From NCBI RefSeq assembly GCF_027596085.1, contig NC_072462.1, positions 19,828,921 to 19,892,920 of the forward strand: a DNA stretch of 64,000 nt, given 5' to 3'. A program made the position numbers and the translations under genes. The notes under the pieces were generated by a model. The model was not told the origin of the DNA. It did no database searches and was given only the letters and a program-made list of their open reading frames with translations. Numbering within the stretch: the first letter of the stretch is position 1; every line of letters starts with the position of its first letter. The stretch is from Anoplopoma fimbria. Lineage: Eukaryota; Chordata; Actinopteri; Perciformes; Anoplopomatidae. Positions 35,986-49,950 of this stretch are shown in pieces.

Positions 35986-36155
35986 GTTAGATAGTGTTAC
36001 ATTGAAGTATGTGGATTGCACAACACTAGCCAGCTACCATCTGTGTAAACAGTTGTTACACTGACTTTGCTGTGAGCAGTTTGGCTTCATTACAAGCTGG
36101 TGAGTGATGAGACTCGTCACTGAAGAAACTGTGTTAGATAGTGTTACATTGAAGT
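35986..36155. mobile_element. 124-bp insertion (copy B) with 23-bp flanking direct repeat
   Basis: GTTAGATAGTGTTACATTGA plus AGT lies at 35986-36008 and again, without mismatch, at 36133-36155. The sequence between them, 36009-36132, corresponds exactly base for base to the shared part of copy A at 33470-33593. This is the signature of an insertion with target-site duplication. The insert has no poly(A) tail, coding frame or terminal inverted repeat. It may be a short retroposon or a templated insertion copied from copy A during break repair. Confidence 0.85.
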
Positions 36156-36890
36156 CTCTTTATCTTTAAAAAAAAAAAAAGAAAAGACACTAAATAAAAA
36201 GACACATATGGCTAAAAATAATGCATCCATTAAAGTGACAGCAAGGAAGGCTAAACATTTTTAGTTTCCACTAATGCATAATCATCAAAAAAACGAATCA
36301 GTGTCAAAATACTTTGACATGAGCTGAATTTATTAAGTATACCTTTTTAAACTTGGCAGCAGGGCCACTTAAAATATATCAATGTTACTCACCAGAGAAG
36401 GCAGCAGTGCAATTAAAGACTAGTGCTTAGAGGGATACTTCAACTGAAATGATAGTGTGCTCTTGAAAAGGAATGAATTGAATCAAGAGTTAGAAAAAAA
36501 AATCACAAAGGAAATAAAAAACTTGAAACTTCATAAGGGGATAAAATACCACATACTTATACCACAAGCATGCAGATGGATATTTGTATTTCAACAGCTG
36601 TTGGTAATGCCATAACGTTCTGTAGCCCAAGGATAAATTGAGGCCTAATAATCAGATTTTTTACAGATATGAAATGGTCAAAGAAAAAAGATGTATATGC
36701 TTTAATGCACTGTAACAATACAATTAAAGCTTAGCTGCTGATAATTGTTTCAAGTTTGATATGTTTTAATGATAAAAACAGCTTTATCATACATTTGCCA
36801 AACATAACTTCCTGGAAAAAGTCTGCACAAAGCAGAATCATGAATGCAATTAAAAAAGACATGAACTGACTGCTCTATGATTAGCAACTC
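36156..36890. other. AT-rich sequence with poly(A) run at 36168-36180
   Basis: Thirteen A bases follow shortly after copy B but are outside its duplicated flank. Otherwise no feature. Confidence 0.55.
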
Positions 36891-37440
36891 CCAGCTGTGA
36901 ATATGTGTAAATGTGAAGCAGGTTCTTGAAGGTAGAGCATCTAGTATATGATCTCTTTTATTACCCTCCTCCGCTCAATAGTTTCATGGCACAGTAATAA
37001 AATTACAGCCACAGGAATGAGGCTTCATACCAGGAGGGGGAGCTAGTTGCATATTCTATCTCCCCTCAGGCACCTTCTTCTGCGGCCTCAAGCAGAGGCC
37101 CAATAATTGTACAATGGAATAGAGCTCCAGACTACTCCAGACTACACAGTTTCTCAACTACAAAGGAAATGAAACGCTGCCCTTTAAATCCCTCACATGA
37201 GCATAATGAAGACAATTCTAGTCTAGCGTGTTGTATTGTGTCCCATGTTTTCCCTTATTTAGTCACCGTTCTGACTTCAGTGCACAATATGTTCATTATT
37301 TCTGAAAAGTAGTCAAAAGTAGACATTTTAGCGATAATGGAAAAACGGTTTGGTGCTAACCAGTCCATTGCCATCAACCTTCTTTGGCCTCATTAGCTCC
37401 AGTCGCATACAGGCAGTCATCCAGTTTAAGGGGAGGGGGG
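36891..37440. other. Repeat-poor complex block, possible conserved noncoding element
   Basis: About 550 bases without microsatellites or recognised repeats, containing GTAATAAAATTACAGCC and CTAGTTGCATATTC. It has regulatory-like complexity, but conservation is untested. Confidence 0.2.
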
Positions 37441-38365
37441 TTTGTGTTATCGTAGCATGAGCATTTCTGTATTTTAATTTTAAGAAAACAAAGCTAACCT
37501 ATGAATTTATCATGTTGTATTTTTTTGTGTTTCACAGTTAATCAATTTTACTTGTCTACCCTGCCTCATTCTACAGTAATTAGCCTTTAATATAAGAACA
37601 TGACCTCAGTGTAGTACATTGAACTAAAATGAGACATATATGACACATATATCCAACACTCTAGACAGACCATTTCATTGCCATGAATCTCGCTGGACTG
37701 GACTAATTAATGGCTCTAATTAGTCTTTCATATAGTTAAAAGCAGGTCAGTGGCTGATCTTCTGAACAACTGTCATGGACAATGATCAGCACTGTGTTAG
37801 TGTTCTCAAGAGATCTATTCTTGTGGCATGTGGTGTTATAAATGTTTCAATTATATGAAAATCTCATAAGAATTTACCATGAATAAAACATATGGCTTAA
37901 GCTTAAGCTAAAGTCATTTTTTTCCTAATAATTTAAGGGGATATTGCACTGTTGGACAATGTTTCTCCGCTGGTTCCTCTTCCTGCTCTGTAAGGTCTAT
38001 TACCAAAATCTAATTTCAAACAGTAGACTAGAGGACAGTATATAAGGCGGAACACGTAGCTGCTCAACATAACTGACCCAGGGCATAATGTTAACCAAAC
38101 CATGGTTCATGCATTTCTGTTTGTTTTCTACATGTCATGACCCATTGACACTTTATTGCAGATTAAGAAACATTATGGTCTCTAACAATGTCTGCAATTC
38201 TTAACTTCTATCTAATGTGAATTGCTAGTTTAGCTTTTAGCTTTGCAAGTTAGGACATTCAAACAGTATGATTAGTAATTTACAAACACTAAAAATAAAA
38301 GTCCCATTCGAATGGAAAATAACTAATAAATAATGTCATATTTTACTCTATGTGCATTCATGATC
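37441..38365. other. AT-rich unique sequence
   Basis: Contains GACTAATTAATGGCTCTAAT near 37700 with several TAATTA homeodomain-type words. No gene recognised. Confidence 0.45.
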
Positions 38366-38483
<118 letters not shown>

Positions 38484-38583
38484 AGAGCGTGCCCATATGG
38501 TTATGGTTTCAAGTGACGGTTAAAAGGCCCAGTGAATAGCTCCATCTGGATGAATGACATAGGAGCCAGTGTTTCCTTCTTTG

Positions 38584-38684
<101 letters not shown>

Positions 38685-38689
38685 ACATG

Positions 38690-39595
38690 TGAATGTGATT
38701 AAGGCCAATTATTGCTTAATTAACTGAGTGCTTTACAACCACAGACATATTGCAAATTGAGAATTATAAAGATATTCACATTTAGACATACATCTGTTTC
38801 TCTGCTCTACAACGTTTTTAATCTCAGTATCCATGTTAAAAGGGGGAGAAAAAAACAGAAAACAGGGCATTCACCATGAGCCTGGAGACATGGGATGTGG
38901 GACTGAGACATTTGAGCTCTGGAGACTGAAATGCATGATAAATGGAGAAAACTTGTTATAATATCTACCTATTAATATACCTTGGATATGATATGTTCCT
39001 ACCTGTTCATCCGTCCGCCAATCCTGAGGGGTTAGAAGATAATTACGCTTTTACTGATGGACAATATGATTGGGAGTGGGGGATCGCACAGTGGTTGAAA
39101 GAACGGGAAGAGAAGCACAGAAAGAGAAATCCAACCCTTTGGGTATCAGGACATTAATGACTACTGGGGTCACTCAGAACCAGATACCACTCTAATATAA
39201 TGTATTCTACCTGGACATGAATACACTAATCAGACCATCGTCTCATCATCACTTGATGAGCCCTTCAATCTGAAGGCTTAATGGAGTTGACCCAGAAATG
39301 GAGAAATCTTTGCAGAATATCATTAACAAAGTTTTCTTCACTGGAGTTGAGTTTAGTTTCAGACTTGTAGTTCTCAGCTTCTTTGCTGGGAAGCTATACA
39401 TTGTCAGTGCCCTTAATGTTGCTTGCCAAGTCTTTTTCTGAAAGACCTGTGGGCATTGACCACAGAAGTGGAACTGTTGGACATAGGGGATAAACTGGGC
39501 GTAACTGAGCCCACCGAAAGAACAAATTCTCATTCCCATCTTGTCAAATACCAGATCATGTGCCAAACAATGAGCCTAAAGGTCAACATTTACTT
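38690..39595. other. Unique sequence with unrecognised frames
   Basis: A 71-codon plus frame (38942-39157) and a 105-codon minus frame (39249-39566) lack domains and splice context. Confidence 0.45.
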
Positions 39596-39800
39596 GTAGT
39601 TTCACATGGGACACAAACAGAGGTGCCCTGTGTGGAATATCTCTATCTTTATTCAATAAGACTTGCTCTGATTGCTTATAATGACCTGGGCTGGGTTTTC
39701 ATTGGAGTTAGTCGAAAGTGCGATGTGTCAGAGTCAGACCCCGCTGGTCACTGACCATAGGTCAGTATTTGATAGGTTGGGAGTGAGAACACCTTTGACT
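39596..39800 (+). repeat. Dispersed teleost repeat family, copy 4
   Basis: GTTTCACATGGGACACAAAC and TTCATTGGAGTTAGTCGAAA align with copy 2 at 29210-29345. Confidence 0.45.
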
Positions 39801-41579
<1,779 letters not shown>

Positions 41580-41770
41580 AGGTCTTTGATCACTCCTCAG
41601 GGAGTCATATCTCACTTGAATGAAGATCTCCATTGAAAAATGTAAAATCATAGACAGTATCACAATACCTAATGATGCATATAAACCATACTCTATCTGT
41701 TACATTACGTATTCTATTTATTGTGGATTTAAAAGTTACTGACTTTTCTTATATGTGTTGTCTTTATTAG

Positions 41771-41783
41771 CCTGCAGAGGGCA
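41771..41783 (+). promoter_or_regulatory. CTCF-like motif
   Basis: CCTGCAGAGGGCA is one mismatch from the CTCF core CCASYAGRKGGCR. Motif evidence only. Confidence 0.2.
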
Positions 41784-42925
41784 ATGAAACACTACACTCT
41801 TCACACGGTTTGTTTAAGCTCAATGATTCTTTCACACAGGAAAAAATACTTATAAGTGTGGGTTATGCTATTCATATGCAATGATCTGTGTGAGCGTGTC
41901 GTCACACGGATGCACTTGTGTGTTAAGATCAATGACTTAAACATTCATCCTTGTGACTCAGTAGTTTCTCGGCAACAAGGCATAAACGGTTTGAAATGCC
42001 AACAAAATGTAGAATATCCTTCTGGTGTCTGGATCTCCCTTGTCTCTTTCCATCCATCAAGGTCCTTTTCTTGATCTCTCTCTGGGGTATATTTACCAGC
42101 TTGGTCTGGCCGACTGCCGAACTGTAAAAACAGAACCTTTCATCGATCCAGCATTGATTAAGATGCTGGCTAATTAATAATGCATTAAGTTGGGTCAACT
42201 GCTCTGCTCCTAGGTGCTCCCGTTTGCCCCGACTGGAAACAGATCACAGGACCTGAGTTGCAGTACATTTCATCATTGGACCTCCGTTATCTTAAATGCC
42301 AGATTTAAATCAGTTTAGGTCAGGTGTGTGTTAAGAGAGTTTACTAATCTCTACCAGTTTAAATGTAGGGTCAAGTGCAAATATTTCAGGAATTTGCATC
42401 TGTCCAAGTATAAACTCAAATTATCCAGATGAACTTGACGGTTATACACAAAATTTGATTTCTTTTTTTCTTCTCTGAAGGTGGGAATTGTGGTGACTTT
42501 GTGGCTTTTAAAACATATAATTTTAATGTTTTTAATTTTAATTTCTTCAAATCTACATTTACTTTGGATGCAAATCATTGATGCTGCCTCCAGTTAATTA
42601 CATCCAAGACCACGTACCGGACACTGAACATGCAATTTCTCGTGGGACAGCAAGCAAGCAGACCTAAAAATAAGGTTGACTATTGGGTGAAGTATTCCCT
42701 TTAAGGCAAGCTGAGGCAATGCTAAGTGTTTAGACATGGAGGTGCAAATAATAGTCAACTCAGAAAGCTTACAAGTCCCTCCTATTTAACAACCTTTAAG
42801 AATGAACCATATTATTGTATACTGATCTGGCGCATGTTACAGCAAGAAATTATCTTTTGTCTCCATCTTCAAAAAACGTTTAAAATAACTGCTGCAATCA
42901 TCTGATCTTACACTGCTGTAGACAA
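41784..42925. other. Mostly unique sequence with a small hairpin
   Basis: CCAGCAT at 42148-42154 is inverted at 42163-42169 around eight bases. No gene or named repeat. Confidence 0.45.
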
Positions 42926-42929
42926 TATT

Positions 42930-43150
42930 TGATTCGTTTTAGGCACAAAATCAATTTTGTTGTGTTAGAGAAAGATCATGGTTTGGGAGAAAATAATTAA
43001 TTGGTCAAGGTTAGGAAAAAACTGTTCAGTTTGTATTATTACTTAATTACAGTAAGGGGACATTGATCCTCATGGTTACCACATGGTTAATGACAGAAAC
43101 TATCTCTGGCTGTTGGAACAATACAGGAAGCAAACAGCAGTCTGAAAATG
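42930..43150 (+). repeat. Dispersed teleost repeat family, fragment
   Basis: Ordered motifs TTTTAGGCACAAAATC, GATCATGGTTTGGGAG, GGTCAAGGTTAGGAAAAA and TCTCTGGCTGTTGGAAC match the family I know from teleosts with TTTAGGCAC and GATCATGGTTTGG blocks. Confidence 0.5.
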
Positions 43151-44352
43151 TAAAAAAAATTGCAGTTTTCAGATATCAGACCCACAAACTGACTGAAATC
43201 TGATGCCCAATCTCACTCACCAACTGAGTCTTTCATGCCTCCTATTCATGAATTACCCATTTCCAAAATCACTAGCTTTTGGAACTGAGTGTACTCTATA
43301 TATGATGGTAACAAAGAAAACCTTTTTCTATAAAGTACATTTTTTTGAACTGTCTAGCTTCTTCTCCACACTGGTCTCTCTGACATCTCTCAGGTGTGTA
43401 AAAGCTGTCTTTATTAATATAAAAGTAGAACAAAGCTGAGACAAAAGGTCAAGTGGTGTCAGAATGGCTAGGAAGTGGTGTGACTGAAGTCAATTATTGA
43501 TTAGCTCTTGAGCTGTTGATATGGGTACAGACACCCCAGACTGTCCGATGTCCATCCTCTTTGTCATGTTTATAAAGAAGGGAAGAGAGAGCTGGTGTTT
43601 TCTCCACTTCTCTTTTAATTAAAATAAACAGATGGAGCACCATGCAAATGCATTTGTTAAGTATGTCTTTATAGTCACTGCCCGAGCGGTCATATAATTG
43701 CACATCAGCAAGTCTAGCCTCGATCTAATCCTTCATGCAAATGAGCCGAGGAATGTTGAACAAAATACACATTCTGGAAATTCTTACTTACTTAAAATGG
43801 CCAACTTCTGTCCTTTCCTGTAATTCAGCTTGCAGGTAGCACGGATGCCATTGAGATTCTGAGCGGCTGTGCTTGCCAACTGATGTAATGCTTATATATT
43901 TTGACAAACCCAGATGGTCTCACACCTGACTCTGCCGAGCATAACAGATTTTATTATCATGCAGCGTAATAAACTTGAGTCAACAACACATTTAAATACT
44001 AATCTTAAAAGTAAACAAGTTAAAAATGCAAGGTTTCTTTTTTGGTTATCACTTGAGAGATGGTTGATGACGTGCAATTCCAAGTTGCATACCAATACAG
44101 GATACAATGCACATATGAGGCTGTAAGAGGCTTGTATTTCAAGATGTTTCCATAGGCAGAAAATCCAGGCGCATCATGCCAAACTGAGCAGCTGCGAGCG
44201 TCATGCTAACCATGCAACGACATTTAGGAATCAGGAAGAAGAGCAGTATGTGAACAAACATGTCGGTTCGTGGGTGTGCTTGTGTGTTTCTGTTGAATTC
44301 ATGAGACATCTGGCATCCCTGAACCCCCTGCCCTCTATCCCAACATAAACAC

Positions 44353-44354
<2 letters not shown>
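43151..44354. other. Mostly unique sequence
   Basis: An octamer ATGCAAAT occurs near 43735. Short frames without domains. No repeat recognised. Confidence 0.45.

Positions 44355-44415
<61 letters not shown>
44355..44415. repeat. (CA)n microsatellite, first of a pair
   Basis: A pure CA array of about 60 bases. Confidence 0.98.
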
Positions 44416-44416
<1 letters not shown>

Positions 44417-44553
44417 CCAGACCTGAATAATGAGGTGTCATGTCACCCTCACACCCTGGGACCCCCATTCATGCCTCATCCATTCACGTCAAACTTCCAA
44501 ATCCATCTCTTGCGCTGTAAGTGTCCAGTGTTACACACTCTTTCTCCCCTTAT

Positions 44554-44575
44554 CACACACACACACTCACACAAT

Positions 44576-44645
<70 letters not shown>
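44554..44645. repeat. (CA)n microsatellite, second of a pair
   Basis: An interrupted shoulder at 44554-44576 is followed by a pure CA run to 44645, on the same strand as the previous array. Confidence 0.98.
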
Positions 44646-44647
<2 letters not shown>

Positions 44648-45480
44648 GTTGGGACCGAGGTCAGGCCTCGGTGCTGAGAGATGAGACTTCTATTGAGAAT
44701 AATTACAGTTGAGGATTGGCTGCTCCCTGGTCTCTTCAGTATGAACATCTACTATTGGTCAGGCTTGCTCACGCCTGGCCTACCAGCTGCTGTGTTTGTC
44801 TCAGGTGGTAGAGGCAATTATTATGATGAATGAAGATATTATTTATCATAGCTGATAATTTGACAGGAGAGCTGCCTCTTGCTGCTTTGCTACAATGGCT
44901 GAGGTTCTCATCATTAATCCACTCTGCATCTGTGTTGCATTCTCGCCTGAAAAACACTTGAGTGAAATGAGAGATATTTTACATCGATATTTGGTGATTG
45001 GTTATTCAGTTTATGATTGCTCCATTTATTGTTACTTATGACATGGCGTTGTTTTAGTGCTACGTCATCAGGCAGCTGCCAGACGATTGCACTACAAATG
45101 AGGCCTCAACTGATTGGGATGAGGCCCGACATCCCTAAGATGAACACAAAGAACACAAAAATCTGACCAATATCCTTTAGAAGGAATTATGTTTTGCCCA
45201 CACAGTTCAACACCAGGTTGGATATGCTGAATATGGAGTTGCTTGTCATCACTATGGTGTCTCTACTGACACAATTATAAAGTACAAAATGGAAACTACG
45301 TTATCGTACAAACAAGTCCTCCAAATTGAACCGCAAAATACATAATACCCTCTAGAACGACATATAGAAGTACTTTCCAATCTGACGCACCTATTAGCAG
45401 GATGACCATCATTGTGCCTTTAATTTTTTTTTTTTTACAAATCACCATTTAATATAAATCTGTTTAATAATCTGAAGACA
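44646..45480. other. Mostly unique sequence
   Basis: The complex stretch 44760-44960 is repeat-free. A T11 run lies near 45427. No gene recognised. Confidence 0.45.
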
Positions 45481-45610
45481 CTGTGATAAGGGGTTAAGGC
45501 ACAAACATTTCTTGGGTAGGTTTAGAAAAACTTTGTGTTTTGGGGTTAAAATGACTACTCGGTTTACGCTCTATATATGAAATTAGAAACCTTAATATAG
45601 CAGAAAACAA
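45481..45610 (+). repeat. Dispersed teleost repeat family, fragment
   Basis: TTAAGGCACAAACATTTC and GGTAGGTTTAGAAAAAC followed by TTTTGGGGTTAAAATGACTA resemble the family fragment at 42930-43150. Confidence 0.4.
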
Positions 45611-45947
45611 CTATTTGTAATGTGAAGATATAGGAGTGTAAAGGTATTAGTTTATAATTGCAGAAATAAGTGTGTGCTGTAAGCCGAGCTTCTTTGTGCT
45701 TTTTTTATGTTGCCGGTCCAGTCTTGTGTGCATGTTAGTGCATGTCTGTCCTAACACAGAAAGGTAACGTCCGTCCTCCATTTCCCTTTCAGGTTAATAC
45801 TGTTAGCTCTGTCAGCACTGTCCCCGTTGTTTGTGCTGTTGGTTTCGTTAGCTTCCAGCTGCCAACTCAGCCGACGCCATGTTGACAGCCGTGTGCAGGC
45901 CAACCCTAAACCATAGATATATACTTAATATTGTATTTAGCCCCTTT
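45611..45947. other. Unique sequence
   Basis: No feature supported. Confidence 0.45.
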
Positions 45948-46070
45948 ATTACATTACATTACATTACAGTCATTTAGCAGACGCTTTTATCCAAAGTGAC
46001 TTACAGTCAGTAGTATATTACATATCATTCATCCATTCACACACTGATGTAAGAAGAGCTACATCTTCAC
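45948..46070 (-). mobile_element. SINE-like repeat with the shared GTCGCTTTGG-type tail
   Basis: On the minus strand the tail at 45948-46006 differs from 16365-16423 by one base in 59. The adjoining body reads CATTCATCCATTCACACACT on the plus strand, a segment common in teleost SINE-like repeats and unrelated to the 28-bp minisatellite body at 16118. The copy fades out after about 46070. Confidence 0.6.
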
Positions 46071-47080
<1,010 letters not shown>

Positions 47081-47160
47081 GTGTGTGTTTGTGTTTGTCT
47101 TTAGAGCCATCAGCCAACAGATCCGTGATCTGTGATCCAGTAAGTAAGCTAGGGTGACAA

Positions 47161-47162
<2 letters not shown>

Positions 47163-47203
<41 letters not shown>

Positions 47204-47211
47204 CACACACA
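47163..47211. repeat. (CA)n microsatellite
   Basis: A CA array of about 40 pure bases and a short shoulder, in inverted orientation to the GT array at 46690. Confidence 0.98.
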
Positions 47212-47998
47212 GACATACAAGGTGCACATACACCACCCGTCCTGTAACCCCTGTTACCTATAGGTTGAGTGTTGCTGATGACAGCTTTATAGCTCTGCTG
47301 AGAGAGGCAAATCCCTCAACACCTGCTTGTGTGTTTGTGTGTGTGCGTGTTCATTTGAGAGCATGTGTGCAGCTGTGTCTAAAATGAGGAGAAGACAGCA
47401 AACATTAATGATTGGAGACTGATCAAATCTAATGAATTCCTCTTTATTCCCTTCCCTTTTTGTTTGGCTGCTCATATTGTTGAACAGACAAAGAGTGAGG
47501 GAGGGTGATGAATAAAAGAGGAATGCAGGTAGGATTGACAGATTTTAGTTGCATATAGAGAGAAGGATGTAGGAAGCACAGGTGTAGGAGGGTTTAGAGA
47601 CAGAGTCTGGGAGGATGGATTCTAATTTATTCAGCTTGTATGTAAATAGTGCGAAGTATAATGCTATTAGCTGTGATTATATGAGACAGCTATTTCAGGA
47701 GAGAATCTGCAACCAGCTGCTATCACAGATGTGACTGGAGAGGAGGGGAGCGGAGAGGAAAGGATTGATTTTAAATTCCCATGCATGCAACCAAAGGATC
47801 TATTTAAGTCAGGAAAGCCATATATATTGTGCAGGAGTATTAACGTTATTTATGGTGTCCATGCTCATAAATAAAAACAGGCTCTTGCATCTCTTTAAAA
47901 ATAACATGCCCTGTGTCGAGGGTAACCTGTTTGTGTTTTGCTTCCCTGATAACATTTTATCCCTGTGAAATCATGCATCCATACACAAGCTGGCAGAT

Positions 47999-48003
<5 letters not shown>
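47212..48003. other. Mostly unique sequence
   Basis: GT-rich words near 47330. No gene or repeat recognised. Confidence 0.45.

Positions 48004-48046
<43 letters not shown>
48004..48046. repeat. (GT)n then (GA)n microsatellite
   Basis: GT units pass into GAGAGAGAGAG. Confidence 0.97.
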
Positions 48047-48263
48047 CGTGTCTATGTGTGCGTGCAGCCTTCGCCACTTCTTCATAGCCCTCTTCCCCCC
48101 TCGGTTCCTATGTTGAGGTATCCTTGTTCTCTGTATTGTGATGTTTTTATCTGTGTGTGATTGCTACAGTTCCCCTCAGCCAAAACACACAGCTCTCTGA
48201 AGGCACACACAGTGCCAGCTTTAGCCGCCCTCCGAGGAGTGTGCGTCAATAAAATATGAGCCG

Positions 48264-48265
<2 letters not shown>

Positions 48266-48313
<48 letters not shown>
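48266..48313. repeat. (CA)n microsatellite
   Basis: A pure CA array of 48 bases, inverted relative to the GT array at 48004. Confidence 0.98.
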
Positions 48314-48315
<2 letters not shown>

Positions 48316-48700
48316 CCTAACAGACACTCGCTCTTCCACACACGCAGAGGCCGGCCTCAGCCCGCGCGTTTACACTGCTGTGAACATGAACACTAAGTGG
48401 AAGTTTGCACGCAAACATGGCGGCCACGGGAGTTACCTCAGGCCAGGTGCTCCGTCATCCAGCGAAATCAAGCGCACCATTGCTTCTCCCTGCCCATCGC
48501 CACCGAAACTCTTTTGACTGCGGGATATGTTTAATTAATGAGCACCGTTTGTCCTTTTATATCTTTCAAGACCTCCCACCCCCAACAAAGAAAAGGGAAA
48601 GAGGAAGATTGAGGAAGAGACACGTGTAGGAGAGAGTGGTTCCCGCTTGGGAATGCGTTGCGTGATGCGTTCGCGTGGGAACTGTTGGTGCAGCAGGCTT
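48314..48700 (+). promoter_or_regulatory. CpG-enriched patch with YY1-like ATG context
   Basis: CpG and GC rise clearly above the surrounding AT-rich DNA (CCCGCGCG at 48361; GCGTTGCGTGATGCGTTCGC near 48655). AAACATGGCGGCCAC at 48413-48427 matches the YY1 AANATGGCGGC motif often found over start codons at vertebrate gene 5' ends. That ATG (48417) opens a 70-codon frame, MAATGVTSGQVLRHPAK..., to a TAG at 48627-48629. No TATA box or clear strong donor is visible, and the protein is not recognised. It could be a first exon, a distal regulatory element or chance. Confidence 0.25.
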
Positions 48701-49856
48701 GTTTGTTGGTCCATCAAGAGACAGCAACAAACTTCATGTGAAAGTCCTTCAAGCTGAAATGCTTTAAGTGGGCATCTCAGCGCACCAGAGGATCAGAGTG
48801 ATGAGAGGGCACACACTGCACGAACACAGTGCATGCACACATATATACTGCAGCTACTGACAAAGGATTGAGGGTCATCCCACCACCATCAACTGGGCTA
48901 TAAAGAAAAACAAAGTGAAACCGTAGAGTTTGCCAGCGTACTGTGGATTGGAGAAAAGACGAAAATCTTTGTGATCACACAACAAAAGCTAACCCTTCAA
49001 ACCACATTATTTGGCCAAACTTGGATTTAGAAGCCCATGCTCAAAGCACTGGTAGAAAGACTGAAGGGATGTGACAGAGAAAATCTGTATAAATAATCTT
49101 TTAAAAAAGGCAGGTGAACTACACCTAATACACATTTATGTTTTATACTGATGACACTATTGTTTCTTTAAGTTTCCTTGCTATGAATTCCCCAAACATT
49201 TACCCCCAAAACATCCATGTAATTGCCTACTTATGCCATGTCCAGTATTGACTCGTCAAACCAAAGCTGAACTTCCTCTTTAAACCAATCCAAGCCAGAA
49301 CTAGACTACAGAGAATAATCTCCAAGTGTCACCAGATGTGTTCGCCCCGAGCTCCTTCCCGTTGTCACTCCCCCCGTTTATTGTCAGGAATGGAACTGCC
49401 TCTGATGTCCTTCATGAATTTCTAAGAAGCCCAGAGAGAGCTATGAGAGGTTTCCTAGGCAATAATATCACAACTCCCAGAACAACTCAAGGGCCACCAG
49501 GTTCAATTTCCTCTCAATTTACCAAATGCTCCACATATGGGCTCCATATATGGTCGCACAACCTACTGTTAGCCTGAGGAGACGGCCGTCTGCTCCCCCC
49601 TGTAGTCCCACATCCTCTATGCACAGGCCCTGATGAGATTCCAATGGAGGGACAAGGTCATGGTCCCTCACTGGCTTCCCACTTAGTTGTTTTTTTTCCA
49701 CCATCCCCTGCCAGTTGTGTGTCCTACTTACTTTGGTCATCAGAGGGTTTTAAGTTATAATCCACTTAACTTCCAGTTATTCTACATGGCTTGTTGTCCA
49801 TCTCACATCTGTCTTTAATAACAGATCCAATACAGCTGTGCATGGTCTTCAACCTT
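48701..49856. other. Mostly unique sequence
   Basis: An 83-codon plus frame at 49326-49577 has no recognised domain. The somewhat GC-richer stretch 49330-49700 could be an unidentified repeat relic. Confidence 0.4.

Positions 49857-49949
<93 letters not shown>
49857..49949. repeat. (TA)n-(GT)n compound microsatellite
   Basis: A short TATATATA run passes directly into a pure GT array of about 80 bases. Confidence 0.98.
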
Positions 49950-49950
<1 letters not shown>

